From Aphanomyces cochlioides (Eukaryota; Oomycota; Saprolegniomycetes; Saprolegniales; Verrucalvaceae), in NCBI GenBank assembly GCA_019828595.1, contig JAHQRK010000045.1:1-64000 (forward strand): a DNA stretch of 64,000 nucleotides, read 5' to 3'. The notes under the pieces were generated by a model. It was not told the origin of the DNA, searched no databases, and saw only the letters and a list, made by a program, of their open reading frames with translations. Positions 27,379-36,726 of this stretch are shown piece after piece (position 1 is the stretch's first letter; the number at the start of each line of letters is the position of its first letter). A program made the translations under genes and the position numbers.

Positions 27379-29352
27379 CGTCCACCACACGAGCATGACA
27401 CCTTTCAAACATGCCAGACATGGCGAGTGGGTATCTCGATGGGGTCGAGATATGCATGTGGCACGTGGGTACCAAGTGGAGAAAAAGTGGCATCGAGATG
27501 CAGTTTGTGGGGTATGCTTGGGACTCTTGCGTGTTGATTTCGGACCAAGTTGGTGCTTGGTCGTCCACCACACGAGCATGACACCATTCAAACATGCCAG
27601 ACGTGGCGAGTGGGTATCTCGATGGGGTCGAGATATGCATGTGGCACGTGGGTACCAAGTGGAGAAAAAGTGGCATCGAGATGCAGTTTGTGGGGTATGC
27701 TTGGGACTCTCGCGTGTTGATTTCGGAACAAGTTGGTGCTTGGTCGTCCACCACACGAGCATGACACCTTTCAAACATGCCAGACATGGCGAGTGGGTAT
27801 CTCGATGGGGTCGAGATATGCATGTGGCACGTGGGTACCAAGTGGAGAAAAAGTGGCATCGAGATGCAGTTTGTGGGGTATGCTTGGGACTCTCGCGTGT
27901 TGATTTCGGACCAAGTTGGTGCTTGGTCGTCCACCACACGAGCATGACACCTTTCAAACATGCCAGACATGGCGAGTGGGTATCTCGATGGGGTCGAGAT
28001 ATGCATGTGGCACGTGGGTACCAAGTGGAGAAAAAGTGGCATCGAGATGCAGTTTGTGGGGTATGCTTGGGACTCTCGCGTGTTGATTTCGGACCAAGTT
28101 GGTGCTTGGTCGTCCACCACCTGACCATGACACCTTTCAAACATGCCAGACGTGGCGAGTGGGTGTCTCGATGGGGTCGAGATATGCATGTGGCACGTGG
28201 GTACCAAGTGGAGAAAAAGTGGCATCGAGATGCAGTTTGTGGGGTATGCTTGGGACTCTTGCGTGTTGATTTCGGACCAAGTTGGTGCTTGGTCGTCCAC
28301 CACCTGACCATGACACCTTTCAAACATGCCAGACGTGGCGAGTGGGTGTCTCGATGGGGTCGAGATATGCATGTGGCACGTGGGTACCAAGTGGAGAAAA
28401 AGTGGCATCGAGATGCAGTTTGTGGGGTATGCTTGGGACTCTTGCGTGTTGATTTCGGACCAAGTTGGTGCTTGGTCGTCCACCACACGAGCATGACACC
28501 TTTCAAACATGCCAGACATGGCGAGTGGGTATCTCGATGGGGTCGAGATATGCATGTGGCACGTGGGTACCAAGTGGAGAAAAAGTGGCATCGAGATGCA
28601 GTTTGTGGGGTATGCTTGGGACTCTCGCGTGTTGATTTCGGACCAAGTTGGTGCTTGGTCGTCCACCACCTGACCATGACACCTTTCAAACATGCCAGAC
28701 GTGGCGAGTGGGTGTCTCGATGGGGTCGAGATATGCATGTGGCACGTGGGTACCAAGTGGAGAAAAAGTGGCATCGAGATGCAGTTTGTGGGGTATGCTT
28801 GGGACTCTCGCGTGTTGATTTCGGACCAAGTTGGTGCTTGGTCGTCCACCACACGAGCATGACACCTTTCAAACATGCCAGACGTGGCGAGTGGGTGTCT
28901 CGATGGGGTCGAGATATGCATGTGGCACGTGGGTACCAAGTGGAGAAAAAGTGGCATCGAGATGCAGTTTGTGGGGTATGCTTGGGACTCTCGCGTGTTG
29001 ATTTCGGACCAAGTTGGTGCTTGGTCGTCCACCACACGAGCATGACACCATTCAAACATGCCAGACGTGGCGAGTGGGTATCTCGATGGGGTCGAGATAT
29101 GCATGTGGCACGTGGGTACCAAGTGGAGAAAAAGTGGCATCGAGATGCAGTTTGTGGGGTATGCTTGGGACTCTCGCGTGTTGATTTCGGACCAAGTTGG
29201 TGCTTGGTCGTCCACCACCTGACCATGACACCTTTCAAACATGCCAGACGTGGCGAGTGGGTGTCTCGATGGGGTCGAGATATGCATGTGGCACGTGGGT
29301 ACCAAGTGGAGAAAAAGTGGCATCGAGATGCAGTTTGTGGGGTATGCTTGGG

Positions 29353-29430
29353 ACTCTCGCGTGTTGATTTCGGAACAAGTTGGTGCTTGGGACTCTCGCG
29401 TGTTGATTTCGGAACAAGTTGGTGCTTGGT
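29353..29430 (+). repeat. 39-bp internal duplication in a satellite monomer (second occurrence)
   Basis: Same 39-bp tandem duplication as at 27301, offset by 2,052 bp. Confidence 0.85.
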
Positions 29431-29822
29431 CGTCCACCACACGAGCATGACACCTTTCAAACATGCCAGACATGGCGAGTGGGTATCTCGATGGGGTCGA
29501 GATATGCATGTGGCACGTGGGTACCAAGTGGAGAAAAAGTGGCATCGAGATGCAGTTTGTGGGGTATGCTTGGGACTCTCGCGTGTTGATTTCGGACCAA
29601 GTTGGTGCTTGGTCGTCCACCACACGAGCATGACACCTTTCAAACATGCCAGACGTGGCGAGTGGGTATCTCGATGGGGTCGTGATATGCATGTGGCACG
29701 TGGGTACCAAGTGGAGAAAAAGTGGCATCGAGATGCAGTTTGTGGGGTATGCTTGGGACTCTCGCGTGTTGATTTCGGACCAAGTTGGTGCTTGGTCGTC
29801 CACCACACGAGCATGACACCAT

Positions 29823-30006
29823 TCAAACATGCCAGACATGGCGAGTGGGTATCTCGATGGGGTCGAGATATGCATGTGGCACGTGGGTACCAAACGTGGA
29901 GAGAAAGTGGCATCGAGATGCAGTTTGTGGGGTATGCTTGGGACTCTCGCGTGTTGATTTCGGACCAAGTTGGTGCTTGGTCGTCCACCACACGAGCATG
30001 ACACCA
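29823..30006 (+). repeat. Lone type B monomer inside the type A array
   Basis: Here the usual ACCAAGTGGAGAAAAAGTGG is replaced by ACCAAACGTGGAGAGAAAG. That is the diagnostic type B form of the 55.5-64 kb array. It sits near the right end of the type A array and ties the two arrays to one family. Confidence 0.8.
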
Positions 30007-30906
30007 TTCAAACATGCCAGACGTGGCGAGTGGGTATCTCGATGGGGTCGTGATATGCATGTGGCACGTGGGTACCAAGTGGAGAAAAAGTGGCATCGAG
30101 ATGCAGTTTGTGGGGTATGCTTGGGACTCTCGCGTGTTGATTTCGGACCAAGTTGGTGCTTGGTCGTCCACCACACGAGCATGACACCTTTCAAACATGC
30201 CAGACGTGGCGAGTGGGTATCTCGATGGGGTCGTGATATGCATGTGGCACGTGGGTACCAAGTGGAGAAAAAGTGGCATCGAGATGCAGTTTGTGGGGTA
30301 TGCTTGGGACTCTTGCGTGTTGATTTCGGACCAAGTTGGTGCTTGGTCGTCCACCACACGAGCATGACACCTTTCAAACATGCCAGACATGGCGAGTGGG
30401 TATCTCGATGGGGTCGAGATATGCATGTGGCACGTGGGTACCAAGTGGAGAAAAAGTGGCATCGAGATGCAGTTTGTGGGGTATGCTTGGGACTCTCGCG
30501 TGTTGATTTCGGACCAAGTTGGTGCTTGGTCGTCCACCACACGAGCATGACACCATTCAAACATGCCAGACGTGGCGAGTGGGTATCTCGATGGGGTCGT
30601 GATATGCATGTGGCACGTGGGTACCAAGTGGAGAAAAAGTGGCATCGAGATGCAGTTTGTGGGGTATGCTTGGGACTCTCGCGTGTTGATTTCGGACCAA
30701 GTTGGTGCTTGGTCGTCCACCACACGAGCATGACACCTTTCAAACATGCCAGACATGGCGAGTGGGTATCTCGATGGGGTCGAGATATGCATGTGGCACG
30801 TGGGTACCAAGTGGAGAAAAAGTGGCATCGAGATGCAGTTTGTGGGGTATGCTTGGGACTCTCGCGTGTTGATTTCGGACCAAGTTGGTGCTTGGTCGTC
30901 CACCAC

Positions 30907-31035
30907 CTAAGCATACCCCACAAAATGCATCTCGATGCCACTTTTTCTCCACTTGGTACCCACGTGCCACATGCATATCTCGACCCCATCGTGATACCCA
31001 CTCGCCACGTCTGGCATGTTGGAAAGGTGTCATGC
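30907..31035 (-). repeat. Inverted satellite segment (foldback junction)
   Basis: After the last direct monomer the satellite reverses: AAGCATACCCCACAAAATGC onwards is the reverse complement of the segment ending at about 30854. The two arms (about 30725-30854 and 30909-31035) could fold into a stem of roughly 125 bp with a loop of about 54 nt. All satellite to the right of this point keeps the reversed polarity. Confidence 0.9.
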
Positions 31036-31390
31036 TCGCACCTTTCGACCCGACCTCACAGCGAAGAGTCCGATTGAAGTTGCCATTCATGCTGCCTCTT
31101 TGATCAAGCTACATCTACAAGAGCTCCTGGTTGATCTCCCTCTCAAGAAAGGATACGCCAAGGCGTTCAACGTTCTCAAGCGTCTATCTTCGGATCTCTG
31201 GTTGTGTCAACACGTCATTCCTGACAACGTTGTGTCGTGAGTGAGCATAACGACACACTCCCCCTTCTTCTGTTCGATTGACCTCTTTGCCATACACTGT
31301 TTTCCACATATCTATTTATACAGTGCGAGGCAAATCAGTTAGTCATGAGAGCCTTTGCTCGAAAATAAGGTTAATACAACTCATTTAACC
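31036..31390 (+). mobile_element. LINE copy 5, 3'-terminal fragment
   Basis: Carries the last 65 or so codons of ORF2 (LTAKSPIEVAIHAASLIKLH and onward to a stop at 31240) and the full-length 3' UTR ending CATTTAACC. It is clearly more diverged from copies 1-4 than they are from one another (for example IEVAIH for MEVAIH and KAFNVLKRLSSD for MVFNMLKHLSSD), so it is an older insertion. The left junction with inverted satellite shares TCGCACC microhomology. The right junction enters satellite at ACAAGCTGC. Confidence 0.85.
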
Positions 31391-31460
31391 ACAAGCTGCA
31401 TCTCGAGGCCACTATTCTCCACTTGGGACCCACACTTGCACATCTCGACCCCATCTCGAG
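31391..31460 (-). repeat. Decayed satellite relic
   Basis: About 70 bp matching the reversed monomer (GCTGCATCTCGAGGCCACT through CTCGACCCCATC) with many substitutions and small deletions. It marks the right edge of the satellite before the AT-rich island. 31461-31634 shows nothing recognisable. Confidence 0.7.
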
Positions 31461-31634
31461 CAATGACTTTGACTAGCCCAAATTCCAAGTCAGACTTGTT
31501 AACGATGTGTGAATCAGGTCGATGGCAGTCTTGAATGCTTGGAAACTTCTCCATAACTTCATCAAAGCACTAACGAGTACCAACCAAAGTCAACTTAGGG
31601 TCTTAAAGCTTCTTTGTTACTTCTTGAAAAATCT

Positions 31635-32551
31635 TCAATTGTGGTCCACAGCGCTGCTCTTGGACTTTGGTCGCACAGACGATGAGCTCGATTTGGCAGA
31701 CGTTTTCGCTGGTTTTACAGGAGGTGCAGGACCATCACGCGACCATGACATAGAGCTTTTCTTGGAGGATGACGATCGGTTTGACCTTCTGAAAACGATT
31801 TCCTCTTCTGCAACGTTCGGATGATACCTTGAAAACCACTTGGCAAGTTTGAATATTGACTGAATCATTCGGTCGAGCACTTGATTGTGGAAATAGTGGT
31901 TGGTTCCATATTCTTCTCGGAACTGCAACATTTCATTGGCGTCAGGTTGATGGACTCTGTAACCACAGTATATCAAAGAATGCCTCATCTATCCGTATGC
32001 ACGTGTAATGGCTTCACGACTCAAAGGCGACTTCAAATCAAATTGAGGTTCTTCCAAATCGAAAGGCTTGTTCGAAGCAAGAATGTTGACCAAATATTAC
32101 TCGGCGTCGCCAGGGCCGTCTCACAGTTTGCTTTCATGAGATTTCCGATTTCTTCTTCAATGGTCATGAATCGTTGTTGGAACGGCTTCGTGAGCTTGAT
32201 CGGTTCATTCTCTCAGTCACTATCGGATTTCAAATACTGAGCAAAATCCAATGTTTTCTGGAGTGGAGTAGCCACTTGGTCGTCTTCGTATTCTTCGTCA
32301 AGGTCAGAGGCAAGTGGATTTCCATTCGAGTCGAATTGCCCAAGTAGTGGCATTGGAGATTCCATTGTTTGGACTAGCTTCTCATCGTCAGTCGCTTCCA
32401 TTCTGTTAGCCGCAGTCGTTTTGCTAGACTTGAAAGGCTTCGTTTCTTCGCTTGATTTCAAGACTCCTTTGCTGGAGCTGTGCTCAGGGGTCAGACTTTT
32501 CTTCACATCAAAGATGCCTCTTGTGCTTTGGAATTTTGTATTTGCGCTCAT
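31635..32551 (-). pseudogene. Decayed gene of unknown function
   Basis: Three collinear minus-strand segments together form a protein of about 305 residues starting MSANTKFQSTRGIFDVKK. The first segment (32551-32213) is polar and ends YLKSDSD at an in-frame TGA. Reading continues in the same frame as ENEPIKLTKPFQQRFMTIEE, then shifts frame near 32110 into YLVNILASNKPFDLEEPQFD. It meets a second in-frame stop (TAG) just before MRHSLIYCGYRVHQ (31988) and continues to 31635. The C-terminus is Ser/Lys-rich. Coding-like composition across all pieces and only three lesions argue for a recently dead gene. I recognise no domain. Alternative: a live gene with base-call errors. Confidence 0.55.
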
Positions 32552-33462
32552 CTTGTCCCTTCTCCCGGCATGCGCACCACTTATCGTGATTGAAATGACA
32601 AAAACTTTCTTGAATTCTTTGAGGGAGATAAACTATTGTTGTGGACACTTAGGAACGTACACGGCTTATTCAAATTATGATATTAAAAAAATATTTAGAT
32701 TTTCTGAATTCGAAAAAATGCGGCATACAGCTGCCAATTGGCTCTATATTTAGCAAACAACATAATAAGTTTAACGTCTAATTTGAAGGAGTTGAGGACA
32801 AAAAACTCACAATATCTCATTCTTGGTGGTCAAATGTCTCACTATCACTTCACCTGAGTATGAGGGTGAATAACGTATACTTGTTTAACTATATAAATGA
32901 ATTATAACGTGTACGTTAAACTGCATATTTGTATATATTTCAATAGTCACCCCTCCTCGGCTCGATGTCTCCGCCAATCATACTTCCCTTATTAAACCCT
33001 AATCGCTGTCTCCCGTAGTTTTCATTTACCATTAGATAAATCGGCATTTCAGTACTGAAGATATACTCAAATCAGATGACTTTCAGAGAAAACAATTTTG
33101 GAATTTATCTCTAGTATTTTTATTTCCTTTTTCCACTAAAATTGGAGAAAACCTGAATGAGATATGATACTTTAACTGGTGTCTGATCCAAACTGTCCCA
33201 TACAATAGATGAGCCACAATCCGCGTTCGTAACATACAAGAGGGGTCTTGAGAGTGCAATGAGGGTAATGACAGGGGTTGCAGGTGTCGCAGAGGATCCC
33301 GTAGGGTCTGCAGCAAATGCACAAAACAAACTCGTTGTTTGCAGAGATCGTCGGTACTTCCAGAGGTGTTTAAGACAGCAACGGACGCGCAGTCGAACAG
33401 GACAAACAACGGCTTGAGGGATAAGCAGGCACAACAAAGCACAGGACACACCAGACGCAAAA
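32552..33462. other. AT-rich intergenic stretch without supported genes
   Basis: Only short, low-quality reading frames. It includes a near-palindrome TAACGTGTACGTTA near 32907. No RNA gene or transposon motif is recognised. Confidence 0.5.
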
Positions 33463-33500
33463 GTCGCAGGGGGTCGCAGGGGGTCACAGGGGGTCGCAAA
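33463..33500 (+). repeat. 10-bp minisatellite
   Basis: About four tandem units of GTCGCAGGGG, one with CAC for CGC. Confidence 0.8.
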
Positions 33501-33883
33501 TTGTCTTGTTGTGGCTGCGATGCACGTTTTCTTCAATGGCACACAACACGAAGCAAGGACAACGGTCTTGCTTGGACTGTGCGGGTGATCTGTGGCCCTA
33601 GATCTTTCTCGAGAACTCGGCTCAAGCTGGTAAAGGGCTATGGGGTGATTGTTGGCGCTACTTGGTTGCCCCGGTCGCAGCTACTGCTCGCTCCTTGGCG
33701 CTGGTTACTTCTCACTGGTAATGTAGCTCCAGAACCCTCACACAGAAGGCATTCGCTAGCAAAAAGGGAAGTGTATTACAAAGGTTAAGCTATCTACGCG
33801 ATCTCTCGCAACGGAGAGTTTGCACCTTACAGGTGCGGTCGTCCAACTTTCGCCAGCCTGGTTCACCAATTAGACTACAGTTC
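33501..33883. other. Non-coding stretch, nothing assigned
   Basis: Overlapping short frames with no family signature. It contains small self-complementary pieces (CTCTCGCAACGGAGAG near 33801, CACCTTACAGGTG near 33823) that do not make a recognisable tRNA or other RNA fold. Confidence 0.4.
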
Positions 33884-34555
33884 ATTGCACGTGTATCCAG
33901 CAGGGGTTGCATAGGCGGCTGCACGTGCTGCAAAGCACAGGCATCGCATCGGCGACGACAACTCGTGCAGTGTAATGAGCGGCAAAGCGACTCCTATTTG
34001 TGGTGCAACGCTTGTTTTCCATCTTCGTATGTTTGATCATTTATGCATATGGAAAGGGTGAGTGAGGCATTGTGGCCTTGAGGATTGTCTGTCGCACTCG
34101 GTCGGGAGCTCCAACGGGGATGTTTTGCCACATTACAACGGGATGTCTGGTTTCATAGGACCACGTGCGCCATATTTTCGCATACAGTGTCCATGAATAA
34201 AAGATTATAGCACGTGTATTCAGCAAGGGACATAGGCAACTGTGCCTGGTGCAAAGCACAGACTTCAAATCATTGACAGCAGCTTATGCCGTGTCCTAGG
34301 AGGGTCAAGGACTATTGTTCCTGGTGCTAAACTCTCATTCCATCTTCGGCGGCTTGGGCATCGATGCATATGACATATTGACTAAGATATCATGTTGTGT
34401 GGATTGTCCGTCAGTACATGCATAGATGGTGCGCAATGGATAGTTCGGCGTAGGACTTGCGTTCAATACATGCGACCGGGGAGGAATTTTCATGTCATGT
34501 TGTCATATGGTTTTGGTATTACAGGACAACATGCGCCACATGCACCAGATGGGTC
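33884..34555 (+). repeat. Diverged tandem duplication, unit about 325-350 bp
   Basis: Two units align collinearly, from about 33884 and about 34207. Shared anchors in order are GCACGTGTAT(C/T)CAGCA, CATAGGC, TGCAAAGCACAG, CCATCTTCG, ATGCATATG, GGATTGTC and ATGCGCCA/GTGCGCCA near the end. Divergence is high and neither unit has a sustained reading frame. Origin unknown. Confidence 0.6.
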
Positions 34556-35263
34556 ATATCATGAGCCTTAGTAGCCATAGGGATTTTCAATGCAAACCAT
34601 AGATGATCAAATATTTATTCTGCATCACCAGTGGTGATTACTTTCGTACTTTTATAAAAATTGGAAGTGAAAAAATACGATTTGCGAAGACGAAAAATCA
34701 GTCTTGGCAAATTGCAATAAAGTGATGAATAATAATTTTTAAATTACTATTCATCATTTTATTTCTTTTAAAAAAGAAATAAAATGGGAAATAAAAATGC
34801 GATTTTTTTGGACGTCGTCCAATGGTGATATAGACGATTGAGCTACCAAATTTAGGAGCTGATTTTTATAGGAATTGAGGATTTCAGGGTTTAGTTGAGT
34901 ACAGTGTGTTCAAGTTATTAGCTCGATCGTTTTAAATGTAGTCACCATGGATTGTCGATGTTTATCACTCCAATCTCCACGTATTGTTACGCGATAAAAC
35001 GACGGATACGAACACTTGCACACCCGATAGGAAGTTGTTTAGTGTAAACTCCGAAAATGTCCGCCATCTTAAGACTGCGAGCGATATATTTGTCTGCACG
35101 AAAGCATTCTTTCTCGTAATGAGTCTATCTCATCCAGAGTCTCCGAAATAATTATTTATTATTTATTTCATGATCGGATATTTACAAATAAATAACTTGA
35201 TACATTCCCTGGCAGGAATAAATATATTCACACACAAAAATATATTTATGCATATTGACTATT
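34556..35263. other. AT-rich intergenic stretch
   Basis: No supported gene. It holds the two hairpins at 34722-34785 and A/T-rich low-complexity sequence (ATTTATTATTTATTTCATG and similar, 35145-35260) up to the edge of LINE copy 2. Confidence 0.5.
34722..34785. repeat. Two adjacent AT-rich hairpins
   Basis: TGATGAATAATAA pairs with TTACTATTCATCA with one mismatch. Directly after it, ATTTTATTTCTTTT pairs perfectly with AAAAGAAATAAAAT. This could be a cruciform-prone end of a small element, or convergent terminator-like sequence; no neighbour decides between these. Confidence 0.65.
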
Positions 35264-36222
35264 ACGATTGTTTGAGATTGTTTCTGAAGAGGATGCTCCC
35301 GTGTTCCACTTGCCGACGCCAAGCTCTGAATGGATGGAATGGCACTGGATGATACACCCTGACTCGAGTCCGATCTTGTTGGCGCTTGCGACTTCGAAAT
35401 CGGCTAAGATCAGAGCTTCTCCAGCTGTCAGCTCGTCCATCCTTCCTACCAAGCATCTCAACCTGCCATCCAACTTTTACGAAGACCCCAAGCGCCTTAC
35501 CCAACTTGCCGCCTTCCCCCAACCCGACCACATCCTCCCTCGATATGGAGAGTTCATTTTCAAGACCCTCCTCCGCGCCAACGCCATGCAATATCTGTTT
35601 CAGTACCAAGACCCCAAGCCGACGTGTGTCTTCTGTCGTGTCAATGAGACGTACGAGCATTTCCTGTTCTCTTGTGGATATGGTCAATCTGTTTGGTATT
35701 CCTTCAAGACAATCCAGCGACTGCTCGAGTGTTCCTTTCCGTCGACTTGTCTGGAAATGTTCTACGAGACGCCCAAGCCGTCCAATGGATACTACATCCG
35801 TGGCTATCTGAAGATCTGGCCGATTGTCCGAGCCTGCGTGTATTATCAAATATGGCTCCAACGTGCCGATCGCACCTTTCGACCCGACCTCACAGCGAAG
35901 AGTCCGATGGAAGTTGCCATTCATGCTGCCTCTTTGATCAAGCTACATCTACAACAGCTCCTGGTTGATCTCCCTCTCAAGAAGGGATACACCATGGTAT
36001 TCAATATGCTCAAGCATCTATCTTCGGACCCCTGGTTACGTCAACACATAATTCCTAACAGCGTCGTTTCATGAGAGAGCTGACGGCTCACTCACTTCAT
36101 CTCCTGTTCAATGACCACTTTGCCATATTCTGTTTTCCAAGTTCTATTTATACAGTACGAGGCAAATTAGTAAGTCATTAGGGCCTTTGCTCCAAAATAA
36201 GGCTAATACAACTCATTTAACC
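35264..36222 (+). mobile_element. LINE copy 2, 5'-truncated
   Basis: Starts abruptly in ORF2 at ACGATTGTTTGAGATTG and runs through the C-terminal zinc knuckle to the stop at 36074 and the complete 3' UTR ending CATTTAACC. It shares derived bases with copy 3 (ATAATTCCTAACAGC near the stop, MVFNMLKH) against copy 1, so copies 2 and 3 belong to one subfamily or one is a duplicate of the other. The left flank is AT-rich unique DNA and the right flank is satellite. No target-site duplication links the two. Confidence 0.92.
35268..36074 (+). pseudogene. LINE ORF2 C-terminal remnant with intact zinc knuckle
   Basis: An uninterrupted frame of about 268 codons corresponding to the last fifth of ORF2, beyond the reverse transcriptase palm. 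It contains the CVFCRVNETYEHFLFSC zinc-binding segment and the basic C-terminus ending in VVS. It lacks the endonuclease and RT and cannot act alone. The first Met is incidental, because the true start was lost on 5' truncation. Confidence 0.85.
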
Positions 36223-36670
36223 ACAAACTGCATCTCGATGCCACTTTTTCTCCACTTGGTACCCACGTGCCACATGCATATCTCGACCCCATCGAGACAC
36301 CCACTCGCCACGTCTGGCATGTTTGAAAGGTGTCATGCTCAGGTGGTGGACGACCAAGCACCATCTTGGTCCGAAATCAACACGCGATAGTCCCAAGCAT
36401 ACCCCACAAACTGCATCTCAATGCCACTTTTTCTCCACTTGGTACCCACGTACCACATGCATATCTCGACCCCATCGAGACACCCACTCGCCACGTCTGG
36501 CATGTTTGAAAGGTGTCATGCTCAGGTGGCGGACGACCAAGCACCATCTTGGTCCGAAATCAACACGCGATAGTCCCAAGCATACCCCACAAACTGCATC
36601 TCGATGCCACTTTTTCTCCACTTGGTACCCACGTGCCACATGCATATCTCGACACCATCGAGACACCCAC
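36223..36670 (-). repeat. Satellite block between LINE copies 2 and 3, about 2.4 monomers
   Basis: Type A monomers in reversed polarity with private variants (TGCTCAGGTGG, CACCATCTTGG, GCGATAGTCC). The same variants reappear immediately after LINE copy 3, showing that this block and 44036-44865 were one array before copy 3 inserted. Confidence 0.95.
36657..36670. repeat. Target-site duplication of LINE copy 3, left copy
   Basis: ATCGAGACACCCAC abuts the LINE 5' end and recurs at 44036-44049. It could be 18 bp if the flanking ACC and T are counted. Confidence 0.88.
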
Positions 36671-36726
36671 TTCCGAATTTGCCTCGTACCCCTCAAGTCA
36701 AGAAGTTATCAAGTGCAGCGCTCAAA

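Larger units (their letters stand above)
9807..30906 (+). repeat. Main satellite array, type A, about 115 monomers of 183 bp
   Basis: Uninterrupted head-to-tail array of 183-bp monomers, about 21.1 kb. Each monomer contains short inverted repeats (TCTCGA-N5-TCGAGA, GCATC-GA-GATGC, ACCAAG-N6-CTTGGT) and the palindromes ATGCAT, CACGTG and GGTACC. Monomers differ at a few recurrent positions: ACATGG/ACGTGG, CTTGCG/CTCGCG, GTTGAT/GTTAAT, GGACC/GGAAC, GGTATC/GGTGTC. Private variants recur at multiples of 183 bp, showing block duplication. Because 183 is divisible by three, three of the six frames stay open for most of the array (over 6,700 codons). The common variants change amino acids freely (H/R, L/S, P/T, D/N), so these frames are not treated as genes. 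Monomer length near a nucleosome repeat suggests structural heterochromatin or centromeric use, which is inference. Confidence 0.97.

Noticed and set aside
9308..30906. Giant reading frames of about 6,740, 6,899 and 7,094 codons on both strands
   Set aside because: They are the 183-bp satellite read through because its length is a multiple of three. Common variants alter residues freely, and frames on opposite strands cannot all be genes.
9807..30906. CRISPR-like array
   Set aside because: No repeat/spacer alternation: the whole 183-bp unit repeats, in a eukaryotic context.
33120..33788. Overlapping 138-149 codon frames and a possible solo LTR
   Set aside because: No protein signature, no TG..CA termini or second LTR that I could define; left as non-coding.
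33795..33850. tRNA- or small-RNA-like stem-loops
   Set aside because: Two short stems do not form a cloverleaf and no A/B box pair is present.
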